Shown here one piece after another: positions 16,974 through 24,052 of a stretch of DNA of 64,000 nucleotides. Every line of letters starts with the position of its first letter. Positions within the stretch are counted from its first letter, which is position 1. A program made the translations under genes and the position numbers. Origin of the DNA: Curvibacter cyanobacteriorum. Lineage in GTDB: Bacteria; Pseudomonadota; Gammaproteobacteria; Burkholderiales; Burkholderiaceae_C. The notes beneath the pieces were generated by a model, which saw nothing but the letters and a program-made list of their open reading frames with translations, was not told where the DNA came from and searched no databases. Where the stretch lies: contig NZ_JAQSIP010000011.1 of NCBI RefSeq assembly GCF_028649475.1, forward strand, positions 86,285 through 150,284, read 5' to 3'.

Positions 16974-17440
16974 ATTTACTCCTTGGGTAATGAATACCCG
17001 GCGGCGCCGGCTGATACTCAAGATCCGAATATCCAACAGAGATATTCATCATTGATTCCGGCCTGGGTGGATAAAACCGAAGCCAGCTTAGCCCCTGAAA
17101 TAAAGACGATTTGTATCCAACTGAGCGGTGCTGGATAGCGATGTAAATATGGTGCGAAATGTTCGCTGGAGTTGTATCTAGCCGCCGCCAATTCACACGT
17201 GGCGCGGTGGTCAGCGCGCGTTGCAAGCGGACGAATGGGGCCAAACCAGGCCTCGGCCAGCGCAACGGCGGGCTTGGCTGGACGCAAGGAAGCGCCAAGG
17301 CCAACTGACGGTCTGTGGCCTGGGCCCTGGCGGGCCGGGCTCAATTCAAGATGTCGGGGGAAGGGGTCATGCGGGCGCTGTGGGCCCCAGACCGTCCCGG
17401 CCACCGACGCAGAGTCGGAGCGGGCGCTGAATGAAGAAAC
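16974..17440 (-). promoter_or_regulatory. Urease operon upstream region
   Basis: About 470 bp between ureA and the island junction. The first ~200 bp are AT-richer than the chromosome and should hold the ure promoter. A perfect short inverted repeat GCGAA-ATG-TTCGC (17154-17166) and a looser pair ATCCA/TGGAT (about 17115-17136) could be operator sites. I looked for a sigma-54 -24/-12 element and did not find one. The remaining sequence to 17440 is GC-rich and apparently empty. Confidence 0.4.
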
Positions 17441-17471
17441 TGGTGCGGCTGGCGGGGATCGAACCCACGAC
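17441..17471 (-). repeat. attL: 31-bp copy of the tRNA-Arg 3' end
   Basis: Exact 31-bp match to 23045-23075 (starts TGGTGCGGCTGGCGGGGATC on the plus strand). It corresponds to the CCA end, acceptor 3' strand and T-arm. It lacks the D-arm and anticodon arm and is therefore not a tRNA gene but the displaced end left by integration. Confidence 0.9.
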
Positions 17472-17621
17472 TAGCCTCTCACTACATCGACAAAATTCTA
17501 ATCTAGTTGTAGTAACTCTTCGTGTCAGTATACATTGACCCTTCGCGCAAGTGCAAGCGATCTTCTCACTTGTGAAAAAGGTCAATGACTCTATGCAGCG
17601 ATCTTCTAGTGAGTCGGCAGC
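17472..17621. other. Left-end region of the island with nested inverted repeats
   Basis: No gene. Outer arms CATTGACC (17533-17540) and GGTCAATG (17580-17587) enclose an inner pair CAAGTG (17548-17553) and CACTTG (17567-17572). The decamer GCGATCTTCT occurs twice, at 17557-17566 and 17598-17607. The arrangement could be recombinase/excisionase arm sites or a structured RNA; the sequence alone does not decide. Confidence 0.6.
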
Positions 17622-18731
17622 CTAAACTCTCAAGAATTTAGAAAACGTTGCCACCCAATCTTCAGCACGCGATTGCGGCAATGTAGAAAATGCATAGCAC
17701 AAATCCTCAATACTAGCACCCTCTAGAGCCACCCCAATATAAGCACCAGAATCTATCCCCATATCTGCAAATTTATCGTGAAACTCCAAAAGAATACCAA
17801 GGCTCAGATCCCTTCTTGTCTCTGCATCAGTTGCATCAGTGCGCGCCACACCGGAAATTCGGGAAAGCCGAAGCTGACGCACATTACGATTAATCACCTG
17901 AACAATTTTTAAAACTGCCTCCTGCGCTGCCGGACTAACAAGCAGGGCAGCTGAATCCAAAAAGCTTTGACGCCAGCTCAAATATCGATAGAAATTGTGT
18001 ATTCCAACATATGGAAAAACATGCTTAATAGCATCAAAATACAATCCATACGCCTTCTCAGCATTACTAATGCTGAGCCCTCCCGAGAACTTAACATGCT
18101 CCTCAGCATATAAATTCACAGCATTCCCACTATATATCTCCCAAAGGTTTAAGTAGCATTTATAGTTCCCCGCCTTGGCGCCAGCATTGAGCATATCGAC
18201 CGCTCGCCGCAAGTCGGCCCTGCCAGCGAGCCCCCAGAGATAAATATCAGCAAGAGGAATATAAGCATCCTTATTTCCCATCGCTATTGCTCGCTGAAAA
18301 CTCACCACAGCATCATCAAAACTTTGCCACTCGTCACCATCTCCATCCATCTGCCGGCAACCAAGCTCATAGAAATCTTGAGCAACTTCGCCAACTTCTT
18401 CTATAAAAGAATCTCTGTCAGACTCTTGGGTCGGCAGAAAATTAGAGCAAATCCTATCAACTATGGCAACCGCATCTTTTAGAGGCAACTCAAAAAACTC
18501 TCTCGCAGGATTATTTCTATGACCCATTCGAGTTAACTCGGAGTGGATCTGCTGCTCAGCCAGTACTGAATCAGAAATCTTCGCTTCATAAGCAACGATA
18601 AATGGCTGCGGAACGCCGGATGTGGCTGACAATTCTTGCGCGCGCTCCTCTGGACGCCTATTGGTTCTCCCAATTTTCAACAAACCCTTCAGCGAAGGAT
18701 TAATTAATATGTATATATATTGATCCGACAC
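17622..18731 (-). CDS. GIY-YIG (T5orf172-like) domain protein with helical repeats
   Basis: 369-aa protein from visibly AT-rich DNA. Residues 1 to about 95 look like a T5orf172/GIY-YIG nuclease module: YIYILINPS then LLKIGRT and a downstream Arg/Glu pattern (RPEERAQEL). From about 105 to 215 there are Sel1/TPR-like helical pairs (DFYELGCRQMDGDG; DAYIPLADIYLWGLAGR; DLRRAVDMLNAGAKAGNYKCYLNL); the last ~150 residues are unrecognised. The start is GTG at 18731, chosen for AAGGGGG six bases upstream. Role unknown; nuclease plus repeat architecture on an island suggests DNA targeting or defence, which is inference. Confidence 0.7.
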   Translation of the reverse strand: MSDQYIYILINPSLKGLLKIGRTNRRPEERAQELSATSGVPQPFIVAYEAKISDSVLAEQQIHSELTRMGHRNNPAREFFELPLKDAVAIVDRICSNFLPTQESDRDSFIEEVGEVAQDFYELGCRQMDGDGDEWQSFDDAVVSFQRAIAMGNKDAYIPLADIYLWGLAGRADLRRAVDMLNAGAKAGNYKCYLNLWEIYSGNAVNLYAEEHVKFSGGLSISNAEKAYGLYFDAIKHVFPYVGIHNFYRYLSWRQSFLDSAALLVSPAAQEAVLKIVQVINRNVRQLRLSRISGVARTDATDAETRRDLSLGILLEFHDKFADMGIDSGAYIGVALEGASIEDLCYAFSTLPQSRAEDWVATFSKFLRV

Positions 18732-18946
18732 AAAACCCCCTTAGCAATACAGCAAAAAAATCAAACCAGAAGAAAAATCATCAATCAAATCGAAAACCAT
18801 CAACACCCAAAAATCAAAAACCACCAACAAATACAGCGCATTAAACGCAACGCTCACACCAAAAGCGAGTAGACGTCGGCTTTCAAAATTCGGATAAATT
18901 CATGAAAACAGCATGACAAGACAGATGGAAACATCGCCACAAGTTC
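18732..18946. other. AT-rich spacer between recombinase and GIY-YIG genes
   Basis: Purine-rich on the plus strand with recurring AAATCAAAAACC-like runs. No reading frame of note. Presumably holds the promoter of the GIY-YIG gene on the minus strand; a specific promoter could not be picked. Confidence 0.4.
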
Positions 18947-19516
18947 TCAACAATTAATAATACCAGCATTCAGATACTTATAAACAGTCCCCCGGCTAAT
19001 TTTGAAATCCCGCGCCAGGAGCGCCTTTGACTCGCCAGAGGCCGCTCGACTCCGTAGGGCATTGACCTGCTCCGAAGTCAATGCGGGCTTGCGGCCCTTG
19101 TAGACCCCGCGCTCCTTCGCCTTAACGATCCCCTCCTTTTGACGCTCTCGGATGATCGTCCGCTCAAACTCGCCAACCGCGCCAAGCATGGACAGCAACA
19201 GATTGGCCATTGGCGAATCATCGCCTGTGAAGGTAATGTTCTCCTTGTGAAAGCGGACGACCACGCCCCGGGCGTTCAGGTCTTTGACCAGCTTGCGAAG
19301 GTCATCAAGGGAACGTGCCAATCGGTCCATCGAATGCACGTGCAGGACATCACCCTCCCGGAGGTGTGACAGGCACCTCTCAAGCTCGGGCCGCTTGGTG
19401 TCCTTGCCGCTGGCCTTGTCCTCAAATCTCTTGTCCAACTCCACGCCATCAAGTTGCCGCTGGGTGTTCTGCTCTTGTGTGGACACCCGCAGGTAGCCGA
19501 CTTGTTGTCCGCTCAT
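18947..19516 (-). CDS. Serine recombinase (resolvase/invertase family)
   Basis: 189-aa small serine recombinase. The catalytic Ser12 lies in GYLRVSTQEQN; later come the conserved SMDRLARS, ANLLLSMLGAVGEFER, RERQKEGI and GRKPAL segments and a C-terminal helix-turn-helix (LLARDFKISRGTVYKYL) for site binding. Such enzymes resolve cointegrates or invert DNA at a nearby site. Start ATG 19516 (MSGQQVGYL) has AAGGAAT upstream; a longer frame to 19579 is less likely. The upstream DNA carries several TGTCAG motifs that may be its site. Confidence 0.92.
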   Translation of the reverse strand: MSGQQVGYLRVSTQEQNTQRQLDGVELDKRFEDKASGKDTKRPELERCLSHLREGDVLHVHSMDRLARSLDDLRKLVKDLNARGVVVRFHKENITFTGDDSPMANLLLSMLGAVGEFERTIIRERQKEGIVKAKERGVYKGRKPALTSEQVNALRSRAASGESKALLARDFKISRGTVYKYLNAGIINC

Positions 19517-19560
19517 CTTTATTCCTTGTGTTGTCAGCTTTGGGTCTAGACCCTTTGCTC

Positions 19561-19650
19561 TTGATGTCAGGAAATTCAAACATTGAATCTAATCTGACGC
19601 TTTTGGTGTCAGGCCGAATTGTCAGCCTGGGGTGTAGGCATCCTGACACT
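19561..19650. promoter_or_regulatory. Candidate res/recombination site of the serine recombinase
   Basis: Five copies of a TGTCAG-like hexamer in 85 bp, in both orientations: TGTCAGG at 19565 and 19607, TGTCAG at 19620, CTGACG at 19594 (reverse, one mismatch) and CCTGACA at 19642 (reverse). Paired half-sites just upstream of the recombinase gene are typical of resolvase res sites, which also autoregulate the gene. Assignment is by position and pattern only. Confidence 0.45.
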
Positions 19651-19731
19651 CAGTTGATGGGTCGCCCGTGTCGGGGTGGCGAGGCGCTACGATCCACACA
19701 CGGCGCCCGGTAGAGGTGCTGGGAGGTTACG

Positions 19732-19953
19732 ATGTTCGTTGATGGCTTTGATCCCGTGGCCCGCTTGGCGGCCTGCCGTTGCTCCCGCTGTGTGGCGCTC
19801 GGCTTGACCGAGACGGATGGAGGCACCGTGGCCGCTGCCCGTCCCGAGGATCGGCACCAGCCCGAGTTCACCATCTGCCCGAGCATCTACGCTCGGTGTC
19901 CTGCCTGTGGGCTGGTGGGTGAGTGGACGGGAATGGAAGCCCGGGAAGACTGA
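19732..19953 (+). CDS. Small hypothetical protein with two CxxC pairs
   Basis: 73-aa protein preceded by GGGAGG six bases before the ATG, which supports translation. CRCSRC (residues 15-20) and CPACG (about 56-60) form two cysteine knuckles spaced about 37 residues, a zinc-ribbon-like layout. No family was recognised; small zinc-knuckle proteins of this sort are common on phages and islands. It lies inside the element, divergent from the recombinase. Confidence 0.62.
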   Translation: MFVDGFDPVARLAACRCSRCVALGLTETDGGTVAAARPEDRHQPEFTICPSIYARCPACGLVGEWTGMEARED

Positions 19954-20167
19954 GGCCCGAGGCTTTTCTGAATGCGGCTCTGGCAGGGCTGGATGAGGCC
20001 GTGAGGGGTGGCAGAGGGGGGGGGAGAATAGTTGCTTTGATTCCTTGATTGGGCTCTCGAATGTTTGAGGGTGAAACCTTTCGTGTCCTCGCAATAGCAG
20101 CGCTCCTTCGGACCTCATAGTGCATCCCGACCACCCAAAGAGGTGGTTCCTTCTGGTGAGGTAAACA

Positions 20168-21205
20168 ATGATGTCCCGACTTCTAGACGAACGCTCGCGC
20201 CACGCGGCCGCATGTTTTTTGACGATGTGCCTATGTGCCTGCGGAGGCGGAGGAAGCACCTCTGGCTCTAGCAGCTCGACAGGCTCAACCGATGGATCGG
20301 CAGCGATCACGATAACTGCGGTGGCGGAAGGGGACTCTTTGACTTATGCCCTGACCAGCACGGATCCGTCCACCTCTGCGACAACAGGTAGTTTCTACAC
20401 ACGGACGTACACGGGTTTTCAGGCTGATGGCTCGTTCTTGCAGACCACCACGTTTAGCAATGCTCAGCGCCAAACTCGCTCCATGACGACAGATGGAAAG
20501 TGGACCTCAAACACGGCAATGACGGCAGACGGCAAATGCACGAACTCTGTGCCCGTCAACACGGTGGGGAGTGCTCTCACGGTCGGGCAGAGCTGGTCGG
20601 TTTCTTACACCCAGACATGCCAGTCGAACCTCACAACAGTTGCCACACTCGCAGGCAGCGTCAATGGAATTGAGTCTGTGACCACACCGGCAGGTACGTT
20701 CAACGCCTACAAGGTTGTTCAGACCGAGACCGGATCTCAGACATCAGTAGGCAACACCACAAGCTCTTACGAAAAGAGGGCCACCTGCTGGCGGGAGGTC
20801 CACATGCTCCAGGATGTGGCTTGTGATGAAGTGGTGACGAGCACGAGCGCTACTGGCCTCGTTACCTCGACGCAGAACTCATCGAAGTTGATCGGGATGT
20901 CGGTGACCAAATTTGCAGGCAGTGTTCCAACGGTTGCCCGCTTTGCAGGTTCATGGTCAATCGCTCTGAGAGTTCCTCAGTCCATTACCTACTGTAGCGC
21001 AGTGGCCAATGAGACTGGTGCACTGAAAGGCTCTTGCATGGGTGCCCTGCGCGATTTGGTGGGAACTGTGGATGTGAATGGCTCTTGGCATGCAACCAGA
21101 CTTGGCTCAAGCCCTTCAGATAGTTACGACGGGACCGCCAACACTCTCGCCATCTCGAACACACAGACCAACAATGGCATGAGCTGGACAGCGCAGCACG
21201 ATTGA
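20168..21205 (+). CDS. Putative lipoprotein of unknown function
   Basis: 345-aa protein with a lipoprotein signal: hydrophobic ACFLTMCL followed by lipobox LCAC (Cys25), then a Gly/Ser/Thr-rich linker. The mature part is rich in Ser and Thr with strand-like repeats (for example GSFYTRTYTGFQADGSF), suggesting an all-beta extracytoplasmic protein; five or six cysteines are dispersed in it. Two start codons overlap (ATGATG); GGTGAGG lies upstream. Encoded inside the tRNA-Arg island and of lower GC than the chromosome, so probably acquired. Function not identifiable. Confidence 0.8.
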   Translation: MMSRLLDERSRHAAACFLTMCLCACGGGGSTSGSSSSTGSTDGSAAITITAVAEGDSLTYALTSTDPSTSATTGSFYTRTYTGFQADGSFLQTTTFSNAQRQTRSMTTDGKWTSNTAMTADGKCTNSVPVNTVGSALTVGQSWSVSYTQTCQSNLTTVATLAGSVNGIESVTTPAGTFNAYKVVQTETGSQTSVGNTTSSYEKRATCWREVHMLQDVACDEVVTSTSATGLVTSTQNSSKLIGMSVTKFAGSVPTVARFAGSWSIALRVPQSITYCSAVANETGALKGSCMGALRDLVGTVDVNGSWHATRLGSSPSDSYDGTANTLAISNTQTNNGMSWTAQHD

Positions 21206-21218
21206 CACACCAGCCTTA

Positions 21219-22942
21219 TCACCGGGTAGGAATGCGTACAGGCATCACCAACTTCGACAACTGCTCTAGCTTCCGACGGAACGGCTCCGGTCCAAAGATG
21301 TAGTGCCTGTTCTGCATCGCGGTGGTGCTGCCATCGCTGTGCCCCGTGAGTTCCTTCGAGACCACCCCCTGATTGCGGCACTCGGTGATGAAGGTCTTGC
21401 GCAGGGTGTATGCCCCCGTGATCTGTTCACCGGGTGGCGCATCGCGCGTGTAGAGGCCGACGGCACGTAGAAGGTCCGCAACGGCCTTGTAGTGGGCTGA
21501 GAACGCGTTGCCATTCTTCAACCGCCATGTGGGGAACAGCCGATCAGCGCCACGCTCCTTGGCCCGTTGAAGGTACTCAGCGAAGCCCAGGCGAACAAGT
21601 TCAGCATGGAGGGGAACACGACGAGCTTCGCCTGTCTTGATGGAGTTTGTGACCCTCACCCCCGCTGGCGTCTTCTCGTCCAGGTCGATATACCAAACCC
21701 CATCGACCTGCCCAAAGTCCACCTGTGGATTCAACTGGCAGACCTCGCGTGGTCGGGCACCCGTGAAAAGCATCACGACGAACAGCCATTACAGAGGCTC
21801 TTGCTTTGGGTCTTGTGCGATTCGAGCGAACGCATCGCCCTCGAACAAGGTGACCAACTCATCGGGCCTGAGAGCCCGCTGTTGATCCTCCTCGGGCAGT
21901 CGGTCCCCCATGTACTTGATGTGCTTGACGCTCATTGCACGGAAGCCATCGTCACCAAAGGTCTTGGAAGACACATCCAAGAAGGTGCCTAACGGCCCGC
22001 GATAGTTGGCCTCGTAGGTCGTCGGACTCATGACCTTCGCGGCCTTGACCGCAAGCATGGAGGCGATGGACTCACCCGCATCAAACCGCCTTGCCCACTT
22101 GTCAGGCAAGCGGCAGATGTCACGCATGAAGTCAGTGACCGCCCTCTGCCGAAGGTCGGCGACGGGAAGGTTATGCCCCAGGAACTCGCCAAACAACTGG
22201 AGGCAGCGCTTGACCTTGCGCTTGAAGTCGTTGTCAGGCAACCCCTTGACGTAGTGGTCAATGACGTCACCCTGCGTCACGACAGGGGAGGAGGAGGAAC
22301 TGACCTCGGGCGAAGGCGCGGCCAGACTTGCAGGAGCAACGGGCCGGGGCGGTGTCACCACAAACCCGCCGTTGATGCGACTACCGATGTCACGCAGGCC
22401 CAACAGCAAGCCCTCCGTAGCCCTGTACGCTGCCATGTGCAAGCCTGGGGGCCCGGCTCAACCGTCACACCAATGGCCGCCAGCAACTTGCGCATGCGCT
22501 CCTTCTCGACGGGGCCCAAGGCAACCGCGCCAGAACGCAGCCCTTCAACGACGGCTTCGTTTTCGTTGGATCGAATGTCTTCGTAGGCCTCCATCGCATC
22601 GTCGTCGGGTACTTACATGCGGACAGCTTCGTCCTCCTCCAGCAAGTAGGAACGGACCGCTTCACGGATGTACTGCCCCTCCTCTGTCGTCGGCTGTTGA
22701 TGCAACGGCACGGTGGTTGTTTGAGCCTTGCGGACGGCACGGGCACGCTCGAACTCGGCTTCTATCTCGGCGTTTCTGAACGCAGCCAACTTCCGGGCAT
22801 CGGCGAGATCCGAGGTCTTCAACGACTCATTGAACTCACCACGCCCGATGATTGGGATGAGGCCATCCTCGACACGGCGACGGAACCAGAACACTTTGCC
22901 GCGAAGGCGGACGTAGGGGGGAAACCTCACTTCAGACACCAT
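21219..22942 (-). pseudogene. Tyrosine recombinase/integrase, disrupted by two in-frame TAA codons and a frameshift
   Basis: The island's integrase in three to four pieces. The N-terminal part (from 22942) has the arm-binding domain (FWFRRRVEDGL, SLKTSDLADARKLA) and stops at TAA 22613-22615. The same frame continues (AMEAYEDIRSNENEA) until a -1 shift in a G5 run (plus strand 22447-22451). The core-binding domain then reads on to TAA 21789-21791, after which the same frame resumes as WLFVVMLFTGARPREVCQL. The catalytic half has Arg (TGARPRE), YTLRKTF with Tyr in the usual His position, GHSDGSTT and the Tyr in NRHYIFG. Adding one base and reading through both TAAs restores a full-length integrase. 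Confidence 0.85.
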
Positions 22943-23044
22943 CCAATTGTGACCTGTTGTGGTACAGGTTTGTGGAACAGCGCAGTCTCTGGGAAGGCCC
23001 TACTGGCTTGGAAACCGCTTGTTTAACGGGTTTCCGGGGAGATG
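22943..23044. other. Right-end region of the island
   Basis: About 100 bp between the integrase start and attR. Contains perfect short inverted repeats ACCTGT-6-ACAGGT (22952-22969) and GGAAACC-12-GGTTTCC (23010-23035), plausible integrase arm sites or promoter operators. Confidence 0.45.
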
Positions 23045-23120
23045 TGGTGCGGCTGGCGGGGATCGAACCCACGACCCTTGGCTTCGGAGGCCAATACTCT
23101 ATCCACTGAGCTACAGCCGC
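23045..23120 (-). tRNA. tRNA-Arg (anticodon CCG)
   Basis: 76 nt including an encoded CCA. On the minus strand the acceptor GCGGCTG pairs with CAGCCGC. The D-arm starts TAGCTCAGTGGATAGAG, the anticodon stem-loop is TTGGC-CTCCGAA-GCCAA (anticodon CCG at 23085-23087) and the T-arm contains GGTTCGATCCCC. Positions 23045-23075 double as attR of the integrated element, so the gene's 3' end may have been supplied by the element. Confidence 0.97.
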
Positions 23121-23270
23121 ATACCGGTTGCCGGTAGGCAGACCTGGATTATGGCACGGCGCCCACCCCTTGCCGGGTGATCGGCTGCCGCGCGCCAGGC
23201 GGGGGCGTCCCGGCCGTCCACCAGACTGCGGCGGCGGCGAGGACCGCGCGGCTGGCGGTCCGCCCGGGGC

Positions 23271-23900
23271 TCACGCCAACCGGTGCTGGAAGCCCAGGCC
23301 GGCCAGGTAGGTGTCGATCGCCTGTTGACCCGTGCTCACCACGTCAAAGGCTTCGGGCGACAGCAACCAGTTCTGAATCAGGCCATCGACCATCGCGTGC
23401 AGGCCCCGGGCTGCCATGGCCGCGGGCATGGGCAGGGTGCAGCGGTGCAACTCGGCCGCGGCTTGCAGGCTGCGCGTCATCTCGGTCAGGCACCCGTTGC
23501 GCGCTTCCAGGTGGCGCTGCTTGATGGGCAGCGCATCGCCCACGTACTCGACCTTGTAAGACGCGACCTCGAAGACCCGTTGAATACCAGGGTCATTGAC
23601 CATTTTCCTTAACACATCGACCGCAGACTGGCGGATCTCCTCCAGTGGGTCGCCCCCGGGCTCGCGCCCCATGCGCTCCAGGGCTTCCTCCATGGGCAGG
23701 GTGACGCGTTCCATCATGGCGTTGAACAAGTCCGCCTTGTCCTTGAAGTGCCAATAGATGGCGCCCCGCGTGGTGCCGGCGGCCACGGCAATGTCGTTGA
23801 GCGAGCTGCGCGAAACGCCTTTTTCCGAGAACACCCGCTCGGCCGCATCCAGCAGGCTGTGGCGGGTGGCAAGGGCGTCTTCTTTGGTGCGGCGAACCAT
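23271..23900 (-). CDS. TetR/AcrR family transcriptional repressor of the adjacent RND efflux operon
   Basis: 209-aa TetR regulator. The N-terminal helix-turn-helix includes LLDAAERVFSEKGVSRSSLNDIAVAAGTTRG (split here as a run of conserved helices 1-3) and AIYWHFKDKADLF. The C-terminal domain resembles AcrR/TtgR (REPGGDPLEEIR, HAMVDGLIQNWLL). The start at 23900 (MVRRTKEDA) matches AcrR-like N-termini; the frame opens a further nine codons. It is divergent from the RND operon with an AcrR-like palindrome between them, so it should repress the pump and itself until a drug or solvent binds. Confidence 0.93.
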   Translation of the reverse strand: MVRRTKEDALATRHSLLDAAERVFSEKGVSRSSLNDIAVAAGTTRGAIYWHFKDKADLFNAMMERVTLPMEEALERMGREPGGDPLEEIRQSAVDVLRKMVNDPGIQRVFEVASYKVEYVGDALPIKQRHLEARNGCLTEMTRSLQAAAELHRCTLPMPAAMAARGLHAMVDGLIQNWLLSPEAFDVVSTGQQAIDTYLAGLGFQHRLA

Positions 23901-23935
23901 GGGCGTGTCTCCTGTGGGGTTTACCAAACGTGCAC

Positions 23936-23959
23936 ATCATACATTCATGGATGTATGTA
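23936..23959. promoter_or_regulatory. TetR/AcrR-type operator
   Basis: The core TACATTCATGGATGTA (23940-23955 region) is a 16-bp palindrome with one mismatched pair, extended by TGTA on the right. The 24-bp block closely resembles the AcrR operator upstream of E. coli acrAB as I remember it (TACATACATTtgtGAATGTATGTA), differing at about five positions. It sits between the divergent tetR and RND genes. Confidence 0.75.
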
Positions 23960-24052
23960 TACTTCACTTTCGTTTTTTTCCTGGTCAATACAAAGTGTGC
24001 GTTGACACCGTCTGCGTGCCTTCAGCAACCCCACCCATTCTGGAAAACCGAC

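Larger units (their letters stand above)
17441..23044. mobile_element. Integrated genetic element in tRNA-Arg(CCG)
   Basis: A 31-bp segment identical to the 3' end of the tRNA-Arg gene occurs at 17441-17471 and again inside the intact tRNA at 23045-23075. The 5.6 kb between them contains a tyrosine recombinase gene next to the tRNA (broken), a serine recombinase, AT-rich foreign-looking DNA and hypothetical genes. This is the classical arrangement of an element integrated by a tRNA-targeting tyrosine integrase that rebuilds the tRNA 3' end. No conjugation, capsid or replication genes are seen, so it is a small or reduced island. Confidence 0.85.

Noticed and set aside
16974..17170. Sigma-54 (NtrC) promoter for the urease operon
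   Set aside because: No GG-N10-GC type -24/-12 element was found on the minus strand in the upstream region.
17441..17471. A second tRNA-Arg gene
   Set aside because: Only the 3' acceptor strand and T-arm are present; no D-arm or anticodon arm. It is the attachment-site copy.
22440..22460. Programmed -1 frameshift in the integrase
   Set aside because: The shift occurs at a G5/C5 run without a heptameric slippery sequence, and two TAA codons also interrupt the frame, so decay is simpler.
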